64,000 nt of DNA, taken from the NCBI GenBank assembly GCA_004123355.1, contig SCHM01000001.1, positions 8,814,193 to 8,878,192 on the forward strand, given 5' to 3'. Positions 45,887 through 58,600 of the stretch are shown one piece after another. This stretch comes from Amphirosellinia nigrospora (lineage: Eukaryota; Ascomycota; Sordariomycetes; Xylariales; Xylariaceae). A program made the translations under genes and the position numbers. The notes under the pieces were generated by a model. That model did not search any database and had not been told where the DNA came from. It worked only from the letters and a program-made list of their open reading frames with translations. Within the stretch, counting starts at the first letter, position 1. Each line of letters begins with the position of its first letter.

Positions 45887-46640
45887 TGTGTCGTCAACCC
45901 TACAAGAAATTATCTAGGAAGGGAATTCAAAGAACGTAACGGGTATGCTTTAAGATAACAGGGATAAAAAGAAGATTAGTCGTCATGCACTATTTTAGAT
46001 TCCTGTCGTGGCGGGCCACCCGGAAAAAAATGGCGTGGTTGAATAGGCAGCGAGCTGAATACCTAGTATTGACGATGGGAAGAGAAGGGAGTAAACTACA
46101 AGGAATCTACTAGGAAGGGTAGCTTCTTCCCCTGCGATACGTACCTGCCTTACAGCGCCAGAGCTTTTAATGCATGCAGTGGACAGTTCTTACCTTAGTG
46201 ACCACAACGTCAATTGCTATCCCCACCCCCCTTCCTCAACCATCCTGACATAGGATCGCAACTACTGTACTATACCACGCATTTGTGACTCGAGTTGCAC
46301 CGCATCGGGAAATGTCTTACGCCCATTAGGTAATAACTTCACTGCCACAGATTAGCACAACATATAGCTCAGTTACACTGTTCAGGAGATGCAACAAAAA
46401 CGTGAATATAAGCACTTACATTAAAGCCTCATGCCCTAGGTCTTGTTCAATAACGTACAAAATGGTTAGTCAGCAAGCGAGCTGTGTACAAAATGTAGTG
46501 TTTTGCACAATTACCTTAAATAAGTTAGTGTGCCTTTATCAAGCCGTTCGATATCAATTAGTCCGAAATGGTGGGAATGCACGAGAAGGCCTGTCAGGTC
46601 AATGTTTTCTCTCATTGATTATCTGGTCTCAAATCTATAT
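45887..46640. other. Intergenic with a dispersed repeat copy
   Basis: Contains the repeat at 46335-46425 that matches 11335-11424. No gene seen. Confidence 0.5.
46335..46425. repeat. Dispersed repeat B, copy near 46.4 kb
   Basis: Direct-orientation counterpart of 11335-11424 (shared TTAGCACAACATA-type block, CTCAGTTACAC, CAACAAAAACG, AAGCACTTA). Diverged, non-coding; likely a remnant of a mobile element of unknown type. Confidence 0.65.
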
Positions 46641-48513
46641 TTAATATACGTAGATGAAGTCTTCGTTTTTCAGATCCGAAAGATCCTGAAAACCATTGTC
46701 GTCTTCGACATTAATCGTCTGGTCTTTGTGTGGTTGCTGCATTTCCTTCTTCTTCAACATAGATTCGTCTCGGAGATCTGCCCGCTTTCCTAGCTGCACA
46801 CGCTTCTTCTCGTGCATCTTATTGAGGAACATGAGGTATAATGGGATTAATCTAGAAAAATGCTCGTTAGCATCGCGTTGCATGAGGCTCAGCATCAGTC
46901 GAGTAACTCACAGCCCCATCACGCCTACAAAGGCGAATTGCACGAGGCGGAAATAAGCCCCGGGCGATATAGCGGCGCGTCTTTAGTATCAAACAAATGA
47001 GGCCCAATGATATTTCCCGCACACATGCCAGCGATTACCACTGCTGTCGTGGTTTTCTTCTTCGTATCGCCACCCGTGTTCTGGCCCTGCCAAGTGAAGA
47101 TCATGGGTGTGACGGTGCCTAAGCACGATACCAGGTAGTAGCCGAATAGCAACACACCTTTCGTGTGCCCATTTCGAGGCACTGTTAACATGAGAATCGT
47201 ACCGGTTATAGGTAGCAAGCTGACCAGAGCGAGAACGAGGCCTTTACGGCGCAACTTGGTGGCCAGCGCAGCCGAGCCGATAATACTGGCGACTTGGATC
47301 ACACCAAAAGGGATGTTGAAGAGGATGGCATTGAAGTTGGTGTAACCAAAGTCTTGGACAATGAGGTTTCCGAAGGTGCCAATACCTCCACTTGCAATTC
47401 TGGTGATACGTATGAGTTTGCCCCTTTCCACGACGATTCGGTCAAAAACTTACGAGATTGAAGTCATGATAAGGAACCACAGCCAGGTCTTGAGATCCAA
47501 TAGAGTTTCTAATGCATGGTCCCATCTCCATTTTCGACTAGCTACTCCCATCTGGTTTGCGCGCAATCTCTCGACGGCAATAAGTTGTTCGCGCTCAGAC
47601 ATATACTTGGCTTCCATTGGCGAATCTGGCATGAGAACAAGAAAGGTAATGCCGAATAAGAAAGTCAGGGCGCCACAGAAGAGAAAGATCACTTGGTACC
47701 GGTAGATTTTGTCGCTCATGATGTGGCCGAGACCGTAAGTGACTAGGCTACCGACGATTTGCGTTACACCATTCATTGCATTCCAATAGGAGGTGCGAAG
47801 AGTCTGCTCAGAACGACGCCACCACATCTGTGTTATCGCAATACAACTCGGGCGATCAATGCCTCAAATGCTCCCAACAAGAACCGGACAGCTACAAGAG
47901 AGCTGAAATTGGTGCAAGCAGCAAGGAGCGCTTCGCTCGCCCCCTATTTATGAATCAGCAAATTATGCCGTCATTTGACTAAGTGTGAAAGGTAAGGCCA
48001 ACTCACCCAGAGTACAATCGCTGTACCAATCACTTTCCCTGTTGGCAATCGAACAAGGAGAAAAGCAGCTAGAGGTTGAAACGCCAATTGACCGAAGTAT
48101 AATATTGAACCAACCAAGAATATTCGTCTAAATTGGGGATAAGCAACCGATTCGAAATACTAGAAGCAATCTTGAATTCTGGATTTTCAAAGCAGGAATA
48201 TCTTACGAGAGGCAAGGTTCGCATCTTGAATAATGCCGAATATAGATACGTATGATAAAGATGACTTATCGAGTTGCTGAAAGAAATACGCCCCCAAGAG
48301 GAGAGGCAAAACTCGCATATCAACGCGCTTTAATACGACACGCTCGTCTTCGTAGCTAAATGTGACTTTGCCGTGTTCTGAAATGAATTTGGCGGCCTTA
48401 TCAGCAAGGACCGTCTCTGGCGGTACAGCGTTTGAGATGATTCTTGCTGGAGATATGGTGTCCACGTTCTCTACCATATCAGGAGAGGCAGGTTTTGAGG
48501 GCTCACTCGCCAT
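46641..48513 (-). CDS. MFS transporter, Dal5/allantoate permease type
   Basis: Plasma-membrane major facilitator of the anion:cation symporter family (Dal5-like: allantoate, ureidosuccinate, vitamin or other organic anions; substrate not predictable). The cytosolic N-terminus starts MASEPSKPASPDMVENVD; an in-frame ATG at 48537 is the alternative. Transmembrane landmarks are VLPLLLGAYFFQQLDKSSLS, HEYSWLGSILYFGQLAFQP, LVAVRFLLGAFEALIAPSC, ITQMWWRRSEQTLRTSYWNA and FNAILFNIPFGVIQV, with a basic/acidic C-tail. Five exons fit, with introns at 48206-48128, 48006-47944, 47453-47400 and 46911-46852. One-base slips (one base short) occur at GG/CCC/GGGG runs near 48106, 47851 and 46959. All lie in conserved sequence that continues correctly. 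Confidence 0.85.
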
Positions 48514-49517
48514 TTCGAGCTTGCTGAATAGATTCAAGATGCCGAGTTATCAGGCGACGTGAAAGTGAGGTTTTAGAACCAAGTGAATGAAAGCACCGTA
48601 ATCTTTGTAGCCAAGCGAACTTGCTCGTAAACCTTATACCGTGTTATAGAGTTGGAAATCATAGATGCGGAGATGAGTTAGTCACCGACTCTTCGGTACA
48701 CTACAGCAGCTTGGCTTGATAACCTTGCATGCATGCATCCCATGTGACTTTCCCCCGACGAGAATAGGCCTACGAAACATACCATTATCTCGGTATTTAG
48801 TTACCCCAACGTAGTCGCTCTATGTCTTATCCTTGCCTCGAACGAATTTCTTTAAACCCGTTCAAGATATCGGGAAGCAACACTACCTGGATAGGGAGGC
48901 AGGGCGCCCGACTCACGCTGTTGGCGGACAAGAGGTGCGCTACGCTATGACAGTTGGCTGGAGTACTTTATGGTTGGCGGATATTAACCGAGAAAAGGCC
49001 CAGACAACTTGAACAGACAACTTGAAGCGCTCTGAAGAAGTCTAGACATGATTTGTTTGCCTGGATACTGGGGTATCACCACAACGGTCCAGTCGCATTG
49101 GTTACGGTTAATATCGATGCCGGTAAATGTGTTGCACTCCAAACTTCCCCGCAAAGTCTGGGGTTCTCAGCTCCAACTCCAGATCTCTGGATACGGTAAT
49201 TGATCAAGACAATAGGAGGCGAGCTTTCCCACCAATGATGATACACTAACATGTCATCGGTTGATCTCGAATCCGAAAGTTGCCTGCCGGTGACCGGGAT
49301 TACCATAAAATAAGCTTACCTGGGACCAATTAAGTTGAACTATTTCTTGGAGAAGAGACAAGGAGTCAGCGAGTCTCCAAGTTCCCCAATTGTAGAGAAT
49401 GAGAATAGAAGATATCAAAAGTATTAGGCCTATTCATTTTGAGCAATCCAGCCCATCTCAAAACAAGATTCCGATCTTATAGTTTGGATTGTTGAGGCAT
49501 TTAGCAAGATCGACGAG
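48514..49517. other. Divergent intergenic region between transporter and oxidoreductase
   Basis: About 1 kb that must contain both promoters, because the transporter and the oxidoreductase are transcribed away from each other. No gene or obvious repeat. Confidence 0.5.
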
Positions 49518-50809
49518 ATGGCCGATATCCATACCAAGAAACGATATGCGATAGTAGGGACTGGAGGTCGAGCGATCTTTTTTATACGGCGATTTCTCGG
49601 GACTACGCGAAGACGTCGTCCATAGTCGGCATCTGTGATACCAACCAAACCCGTATGAACTATGCCAACTCCAAGCTTGAGGACTTGGCCATGGCACTGT
49701 TCAAACATTTCTCGCATCTGATTTCGAGAAAATGATCAAGGAAACCAAGCCGGACGAAGTTATCGTGACAACAATTGATCGGACTCATAATATTTATATC
49801 GTCAAGGCACTAGAACTGGGATGTAATGTCGTGACCGAAAAGCCCATGACTATCGACGCACCGCGCTGCCGCGAGATCTTCGATGCCGTAGAAAGGACAG
49901 GCAATAAGGTACGCGTTACCTTCAATTATCGATATGCGCCTCACAACACCAAAGTCTTCGAGTTGATTCAATCAGGGCCATTGGTACAGTAACCAGTGTA
50001 CATTTCGAATGGATGCTTAACACATCACATGGAGCGGATTATTTCCGTCGCTGGCACCGCGACAAGCGCAATAGCGGCGGCCTGCTAGTGCATAAAAGCA
50101 CACATCACTTCGACCTCATCAATTTCTGGCTACAGACACGGCCAGCGACTGTGTATGCGCAGGGAGACCTCAAGTTTTATGGGCGTGAAAATGCAGAGCG
50201 TCGCGGGGAGACCAAGTTCTACACACGAGCTCATGGCAGCGAAGTGGCCAAGACTGACCCTTTCGCGCTTCGGATGGAGGAGCATCCCCAGCTGAAGGAT
50301 ATGTACCTCGACGCTGAGCACGAGGACGCATACTACCGCGACCAGAGCGTATTCGGAGATGGGATTAGCATAGAGGACACGATGAACTTGTTAGTTCGGT
50401 ATAAGAACGGGGCAGTTTGACGTATTCCTTAACGGCATACGCGCCTTGGGAGGGTTTCCGAGTCAGCTTCAACGGCACAGGTGGCGGCTTGAGATGGAAG
50501 TGGTCGAGAATAGCTATGTCAACTCGGTGGCGACCAGGCGGCCGAGGGTTCACTTGAGAGACGCACACTCCTCCTACGGCCGTTATTTGAGAAGCCACGT
50601 GAGATTGAGATTGACGAGGGCTTGGAGCTCATGGTGGGGGCGATACAGTGCTATTAAATGACCTCTTTAGCGAGCCCGGATCCGACGAGTTCATGCGTGC
50701 GGCTAGCCACATCGACGGGGCATTGTCAATTCTGACAGGGATAGCTGCCAACAGGTCTATAGCGACGGGCCAGGTCGTGAACGTAGATGACATATTGAGG
50801 ATACCGTGA
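49518..50809 (+). CDS. Gfo/Idh/MocA-family oxidoreductase
   Basis: NAD(P)-dependent oxidoreductase of the glucose-fructose oxidoreductase / inositol 2-dehydrogenase family, about 430 residues, probably acting on a sugar or inositol. The Rossmann motif KKRYAIVGTGGRA is at the N-terminus. The signature lysine follows in VVTEKPMTIDAPRCREIFD. The second domain has RVTFNYRYAPHNTKVFELI, then GGLLVHKSTHHFDLINFWL with the His pair typical of the active site. A C-terminal stretch SIEDTMNLLVRYKNGAVLTY leads to SLTAYAPWEGFRVSFNG and ends DDILRIP. There is no intron. The frame slips at least six times, each one base short: TTTTTT near 49578, GG near 49690, CC near 49980, TT near 50417, near 50492, and in the last 250 bp. 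It is transcribed divergently from the Dal5-type permease, so co-regulation is possible but unproven. Confidence 0.83.
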
Positions 50810-51401
50810 TAAGATTCTCGATGATAGGTATAATATTGTTGTAGTGTTGTAATTGATGGGTTCAATACAGTTCTTCTAATTCCATTACATGAAAAAGCGT
50901 GGCATCTTTCGTCGAGGTCCCGAGATCAAGGTCATGGAAGTGTAGCATCAGTATGTGTATATCTGAGCAACTGTAGGTAGGTGCCCGTATTTGTAAGCGG
51001 GCCGCCCAGCTGGAGGTCCGCCGCCTCGGAACCGTTACATAAAAGGAGGGAAAGCGGGACCATGTAAATAACGGGATCTATCCAATCAGCCTTTTTGAGC
51101 ATTATACATCAATCCAGTTAGATAGATCTCGCTAATTATATAGCCCCGTTTTGCCATTTGCTACGTAACGGTGCCGGCGCGGCACTCGCAGCGGAGATAG
51201 CAATATTTGCGCCTCAAACTGTCTCCCGAATGACGTTATGGCATTGGTGCTATGGTGGGGCTCTTTCGCATCTATCTCTAAGTCGGCCGACGAGCTTTGC
51301 GAAACTACTCATATTTAAAAAAACAATTATCCAACAAACCTTCTTCCCCTTTACTCAATTACCTATCAATTGCTACCTTTGCTCTTGAATAAATATTCAG
51401 G
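50810..51401. other. MCR1 promoter region
   Basis: About 590 bp. A TC/TA-rich stretch precedes the MCR1 start. No gene seen. Confidence 0.5.
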
Positions 51402-52634
51402 ATGTTCGTCAGATCAGCATTCCGGGTAGCCCAGCCCTTAAAGCGCGTAAGTTTCCCGACTCCGAGCTTCAACGCCGAGCTCTGAAGTTCCCATTCCCAT
51501 CGCCGAACCCCCGACGAAGACAACGCACTCAACTAGATGCCTCATAACTAACGTATCGAATCACACTCGAAGTCCCTTCTCTCGATGCGCTCATACGCCA
51601 CTGAACCCGCAAAGGGCGGTTCCAATACTGCCGCCATTGCCGGTGCGGGCGTCCTTGGTGTTGGCGGTGTCGGCTATTTTTTCCTAAACTCGTCGTCGGA
51701 AGCCAAGATCGAGAATAAGGCCAAAGAACAACTGAGCAAGCTCACTGGCACACCGAAGTCAGCTTTCACGGGCGGTGACCAGGGATTTGTCTCGCTACTA
51801 CTAAAGGAGGTCGAGGTCATCAACAGCAACACCAAGAGATTCGTCTTCCAATTACCTGAGGATGACATGGTCTCGGGCATGCACGTGGCCAGCGCGCTCC
51901 TTACCAAGTTCGTGCCCGAAGGCCAGAAGGCTGTCCTCCGGCCTTATACTCCGACTAGCGATGAGAGTATGTTCGGGCACCTCTATACCCTTCGCTCCTA
52001 GACCGGCATCCTTTGTCATAGGATATAAAGGTGTATCAGTGGCTAACGAGCTGTGTTTTTCCTACAGATGCCAAAGGCCATATCGAGCTGATAGTCAAGA
52101 AATACCCCAACGGTCCCATGTCAACATACCTTCATGACATGGTTCCTGGCCAGCGTCTCGATTTCAAGGGTCCGCTGCCCAAGTACGCGTGGACTCCCAA
52201 CAAGCATGAGCATATCGCTCTAGTAGCTGGCGGCACTGGTATCACCCCCATGTACCAGCTAATACGGGCCATCTTCAACAACCCCGACGATAAGACCAAG
52301 GTGACGCTTGTTTCGGTAACGTCACCGAGGAAGACATCCTGTTAAAGCGCGAGCTCGCCCAGATCGAGAATACATACCCACAGCGATTCCGCGCCTTCTA
52401 CGTCCTCGATAATCCGCCTAAGGGTGGGCCGGCAACAAGGGTTACATCACGAAGGACTTGCTGAAGACAGTCCTACCGGAGCCCAAGGAGGGCAACATCA
52501 AAGTCTTTGTATGCGGCCCTCCTGGTCTGTACAAGGCCGTTTCCGGAACCAAGACTAGCCCTAAGGACCAGGGCGAGCTGTCTGGTATCTTAAAGGAGCT
52601 GGGTTATACCGAGGAGCAGGTCTATAAGTTCTAA
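51402..52634 (+). CDS. MCR1: NADH-cytochrome b5 reductase 2, mitochondrial
   Basis: FAD enzyme at the mitochondrial outer membrane / intermembrane space that passes electrons from NADH to cytochrome b5 and is linked to ergosterol synthesis and oxidative stress. Exon 1 (51402-51446) gives [14 protein letters not shown], a targeting peptide. After a 126-nt intron come [16 protein letters not shown] and a Gly/Ala-rich membrane segment ([20 protein letters not shown]). A second intron is 51967-52067 (GTATGT, branch CTAAC). Family motifs are [11 protein letters not shown] (FAD), [34 protein letters not shown] (NAD), [16 protein letters not shown] and [15 protein letters not shown]; the C-terminus is TEEQVYKF. 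About 335 residues, as expected. Two slips, each one base short: TTT near 52313 and GG near 52420. Confidence 0.95.
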
Positions 52635-55600
52635 GCGGGACAAGGCCGGCATCGTTTGGCGCAAACGTAGCGACTATGTTGTAGATTTAGCCAGGGACTT
52701 AGACATGTATGCGATAGACAGCGCGAGCTTTAAGCTTTCAGCCTCTTAGCTAGCCGTGTATGGTTGTGATATGATTCTTCACATGGGCTCGGCGATTTTG
52801 CGTCATGAGATGATAGTTGCTTGTCAGTCTAAATCTTGTCTCAACTATCTGGCCTTGCGCTATGCTCGCCCATCTTAGATGCTAAGCGTTGTGAATATTC
52901 ATATTGTAGGAATGATATGTGCATCATTCTCCCCAGCTACTCGTCTTCTCACGGACTCGGCACACGATGACTTATCATCATCAACACTCGTCGTCTGACA
53001 TATCAAGAAGGGGCGACGAGTACTCTATTCAATTACAATGTCATCGAAGAGAAGTCCCATCTAAACTGCACATGTCATACTATCACTCACACTAGAGGCG
53101 AAGCTGAAGCCGAGCAAAAGCCATCTCCAACACTTCCGGACAATGAGACTCACCTATGAGATCTAGACGCAGTAAGCTTGAGGTAGAGAGTAAAACGATG
53201 CTGTCGGTCTAGGTCTCGACTAGCCTCCATTTACTCATCATGAAGGCGTGCATATACACAAGTATGATGAGAATAAGACCCATGCAGCCAGTCTCTTGGT
53301 AGTCGTTAGGCATTGTGATCCTGCGTAGAGGATTTCAAATGAGCTTCGGCACTATTTTTTTCTTTCTCGACCCCAAACGCATGTCGCAATGGATTGTAAA
53401 GTTTTCGCAACAGATGAGGAATGGTGCGTTTTCTTCCGAAAAGAAGGAGACGATGGAGGCCAAGACCTTCGCGGCTGAAACTAGACACGAGCTTCCTATT
53501 CGCAATCAGTCTACTCGGTAAGCGAGCTGCGGTTATGTACCTATGTATGTAAGGAAGGCATGCGCGGCAGGATGCTGCAGTCGTAGCTCCGAAAGCCAAC
53601 GTCGCGTCGATGTCGTGATGGGGGGATATGAATAGAATACGCCGGCAAGGAGGCTCACGGGTCGACGATGAGAGTTCGGTGAGGAGAGATTAAATTGTGC
53701 CTCGTAAGCTGTTTTGCTACTTACGACCGATGCTGCAGTGCGATGTGAGTGAGTAGGTGGTATTCTGTGTCTCCTGAGAGTTGAATAATAATATCGAACC
53801 ACGATTAACCCCTTTGCCATAGTATCTCGATGTCGCCTCACACGGGAAAGGCGGTGGGTGTCGAACAGACCAAAAACGGAACTATTTCCGAAGAAAGACG
53901 TTCGAATGCAAAAAAGCTCTGCGAGCACGATGTCTAGGTCTTCGCGTTCATAGGCCGGAAAACTAAAGATAGGTGGTGTAAGGACCCCAACTTGAGAGGA
54001 AAGCATTTCTGTGAGACGTAAGACGAGAAAACAAAACGTAATGGAAACTCGGCGAATGTCGATCACTTAATTTCGTCCTTGGGGTCTGTTTAATAAAGGA
54101 TCGGAAACCCGGCTGTTGATGGATCCATGTATTTTCTCAAATGAGGCGAGTGGATTTGACGTTGTTCATACTGATATTCAGTTCTATTGTATGTTAGCGA
54201 CAATTACACTCGAGGTACATCAAAGTTTGTTGATAATTTGAAGCGTGATGAAACTCTACAGTTCTGCCACATAACATAAGTGTAGTACACTGTTGCGCCA
54301 AGTCTAAGCTACGACCCGAGCTGGAAAAATAATTGACCTAGCATTCGGAGGTTAGTTACGCCTCGGCGTTTCGACGGAACTTTTTCATCCTATGTTTGTC
54401 CGTCCGATCTATGAATAACTAGTCCAACAGGTTGCAGTAGCTCCAAAAGTTGACCAATACCAGACGCATCAGAAAGAGCGGGAGGCTTGAACCCTCGTCG
54501 ACGTTTCCAAAGTCCAGTACTCATGCATGGTTAATACCGGCCTAAAACAGTTCGCAGCCCTGAAATGCGAACGGGATTGCCGCTGGCGGGCTTATTCACA
54601 TGCCGCCCCCCAGGGGTTTGTGCCACGAATGCCTCTCGCATCATCAGTATTGATTGTGGCGACCTGAACACCGGTAGCTAGGGAAGAAGGGCGGTTGGGC
54701 GTCAAGGAGAAGATGCGATTGGGCAGCTGGTCTCGCGCATTCTTTGTCGTGCTTATATCGTGCATGTCTGGAGCACTTGGCGCGACTATTGAGCTATTTC
54801 AGCTAGGAATCCTTCTAGAAGCCGCAGGTCTGGGCTGCGTTCCTCTGTCGGACTTCTACTTTTTTTCGGTTTATCTCTGGTGGCCGTGGAATCTGGGGAA
54901 CGGGAAGAGGTCCCTCCATCTCATTCGTCGACGACTCATCCTCCACAATATAGTGTTTCCCATCGAATCAAATTGAGACTGCAGTGCCAACGTTCGGGAC
55001 CAGCCGAATATCACCGGGCCGCAGCAAAATCGGCAGTCTTCGCTAGTAGGTATCAAATGATGGGGCTGGATCTCACTGAACGCAAAAATGCCGGGTCTTC
55101 CGCGCGGCTTACCAATATGCTACTTCCATGTTGTTATGTCTCCTTCGTTTAAACTGAGCAATGGACATGCAGAACCGAGGCGAAGAATTTGCACAAGTGA
55201 AGACGCGCAGGCTAGTATCGTCGCAACGGGGCATTACAGGAGACCGTTCGGAATGGCGTCAAACGCCAAGCAAAAGCATTGCTGCTCTTTGCCAAGCTTG
55301 AGCTGAGCCGATTGTTTTCGCGTGCGTCGTTAGGGGATGCGACTATGTCCGCCTACTTCCTCGTGCAGTGTTCGTGATCTTAGTTGATGGTCACAACCTT
55401 TGCACGACGTTCAAATAACCATTGATAGGAGCGCTTAGGGTTGACGCTAACGTTATCTGAGATTAGGTAAAAGATTTTGATGTGATTACAAGTAGCTTCC
55501 AGGTTCAAGATACTATTCTGTATGTGATCCGTGCTGGGCCGGGGTACACCAGTTTAGTGCCACCATGCAGCCTCCAACAGCCGCCTGCAATGGCTGTATT

Positions 55601-58600
55601 TTGCGAGGTAGGATTTTTTAACAATAATGCATAAAGACGTCAGTCTTGAGCGCGAGCTAATCCATCTACACTATGATTCGGTCGGACATGTCGGATGCGT
55701 TAGAGGATGCGTTAGAGAGGATCAATATGATGACTTCGTGACGTGGCAAAACGACCAAGTGGTTTTTGTCATTCCCTATGATGAACTCTTCTTGACTTTA
55801 AGAAAATATTCGGCTGCGAATTGCGTAGGAAGTTGAGCAAGCGAAGAGGAGAAGATAGATAGGCGACATCCATTCGATATTCAGTGAGTACCCCTTAAGT
55901 TCAAGCGCCACTTACACTCACTACCCCGGCCATTGAGTCTGACACAAGAAATCATGAACAAATTTGTCTGCGATGCTCGTAGAGAGTTGGATAGCTTCAA
56001 CTTCGCGTGTGAAGCGAGAGTACACCTACATTAATTATCCGCACAGACATTGTTAGTTTCTCTATATACTATCCTTGCAAGTTATGGTGGTATTTTATAT
56101 AAGACAGACATCCTCACGTGCGCCAGCATCGCCTAGACACGAGTACGGCGTGCCATGGCTACCCTAGATCTTTAAACATGTCTACTTCACCTGCCTATAA
56201 TGGCATATATGGCACCCAAGCCCCTAATGCTCCTAACTTAGGTAGCTTCCAAAGGGTACCGGCCTTTCGGAATGCGAGGCCGGCAGGGGCTGGGCCTGGC
56301 GCGGAGCCTAACACCACCGTACCTGCAGAATGCCAAGATGGCTTGACACCTAAGAGGCGCAAATTCACTCTTGTCGTCTTCTGCCATGGGCTACGTGCAA
56401 CTGTCATTTGCGATGAGATGGCTACCGGACTTCAACCATCATTATGGCAGTGGCGCCCAGTCCTGCTTCAGCATATGCCTTGCACAATTCCCATACAGCT
56501 ACCTAGGTACAATCTAGGCAGACTAGTTAGAATCGTCCCTAGCAGCAAGGCGAAGATAAATCGCCGAACAACTGCCGGAGTGCGGACATTGAGCCAAGAC
56601 AGGTTCGGTAGAAATACGAAAAGATGAACACGTCTCGATAGTTGATGTAGCGAAGCTGAGAAAGAAAGGCCACCTAAAGTCTAGTTGTACAAGCCTTGGC
56701 ACTGGTGATATAACTGAAAAGGGGCCCGTCCTCCGAAGGGACAACCATTTAGGGGCCAATTGTGCAGATAATCGACTAAGAAACCCCATCCAAACCAGTT
56801 CCGATCAACAAGTCCGCGAAGAAGTTTTCTTCTTTCAAGTGACACTCGGACCGGTTGACCCGATGCAAGAGTCAACCGTTGCTAGTCAGTTGCCAAGCAA
56901 GATAAGCCTTCCTGGGGCGATTTTCAGCCCACCGCAAAAACTTAACAAACCCGGGCTACTTTCGTGCCATGTTAGAAGTTGAAGAATCCTAGCAGTCCTG
57001 AACGTAGTCGCTAATGTAGAAAGAAAAATCCTTGTTACGCCCGAGTTTGCGCCTGATCTGAGATGCAGATGACTTACATCCTGGATAGTTAATTTAGATA
57101 CTAAAGGCGCCTAAGCGACGCTATGTTAATGTTTACGTGGTACTGGCGGTGTGGTCGTTTACTCCTGGGCTCTCTTCCCATTCTTCCTGGAGATGGAGTA
57201 CAGGGTTGATCAAGGTTCTCCTTGATGCCTCAAAGAACTCAGAGATGTATTAGAACTAGACGATAGTATGAGTAGAACCGTCCTGACGATATCATGAGCG
57301 CAAGTTGCTGCTGCATTTGGCCCAAGTCAGGTTAAATTGATGAGAGACCTAAATTTTTGGGAATATTTTTAGTCGTACAAGCCTACTATGTATTGGCTTG
57401 GCAGCTGCAATCTGACGCTTGGTTAGCATGCTGTACCTTATAAGATATACTAGATAAAGGCGGTGTTGTTCGGTAGTTGCAGAGCCCACAGCGATGATGG
57501 TGAGATCAACAATCCAAAATCTGCACGACATGCATCTTGGGAATGGTGTCACCTCTACCGAGTCCTGCTCTAACCATTCACCTTGCTGGCCTTCTCACTT
57601 GAATGAGCCTGTAACAGGTGATTCATTGTAATCTTTGTTGTCTAGACCGTGACTAGCATATATATGGTCTTATCACTTTCAAGTGTTTTCTGATATTCTG
57701 GTGCCGATACCCGGACGCTGCTCGGGCCTAGCTCACGGACATAGTGGCCCGTGGGTGTTCACGACCAAAATAGAGTCTTGTCCCGTGGATGCGTCGGTTA
57801 CTGTCGCTTGGAAACGAATCAACTGGGGAATGTGGTTCTCCCGGTACCACAGAACAAATAACGATGGGCTCATCTCGCCTCATTTCTGCAGCACAGAATG
57901 CCATACTCTATACTCCAAGCTTGCATCTCGCTAAGTAGGCAGTCTGCTCGGCTAGCCAGGACATCAAGCAAGCCGAGAAGCCTGGGTTCAGAAATCGGGG
58001 TGTGTTCTTTCTCGTTGCATTGCATCGCATGGGACGCGCAGGCGTGAGATCAGGCATGGCGAGGTGTGCGTACGGGACTTGGCATACGGCTGGCACGCAA
58101 GCACGTTCACCCGATCTAGATGGTAAATGGAATGGTGGCGGGTCAAGCCGAACGGCACTCAGACAGGGCAGAGGACAGGGACCTCGATGCGGCTAATATG
58201 GTTAATATTGTGGCGCAACGAATTAGGCAGTTTTATTCTCCGATGACGAGCGTCTTAGTCCCGTTTGGCGTCTTCCAAGTTCTTAAGCGACAAGCTTAGC
58301 ACTTCTGGGCCGCATTGAAGTCGACGGATATATACATACCTTAGAAATGCCCGCACTATTTTGGACAAAACCTCGGGTAAGTGGAAGCCGAATGGACATA
58401 CGGTAACCAACTAAGCGGTGTGTAGGCTGAATCCTGGAGCATGAATGAAAGACATTGAGTAGAGAAAGGAGTCGGAGCGTGGTACGTGCTTTCGATCCAA
58501 AGGCATCTGCATACACAGTGTTAATCATCGTCGTGGATGTTCGAAATGATCTACCAAATAATTCCCTGTTTTGTCGAATGCGCATCTGCAAGAAATCTAC

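Noticed and set aside
53533-54066. 177-codon minus-strand frame in the gene-poor stretch
   Set aside because: It is long but rich in Arg/Ser with no motif, and smaller frames overlap it on the other strand. Chance is more likely than a gene without transcript evidence.
56118-56627. 169-codon plus-strand frame
   Set aside because: It is Pro/Ala/Gly-rich at first and then random-looking. No start context or family resemblance.
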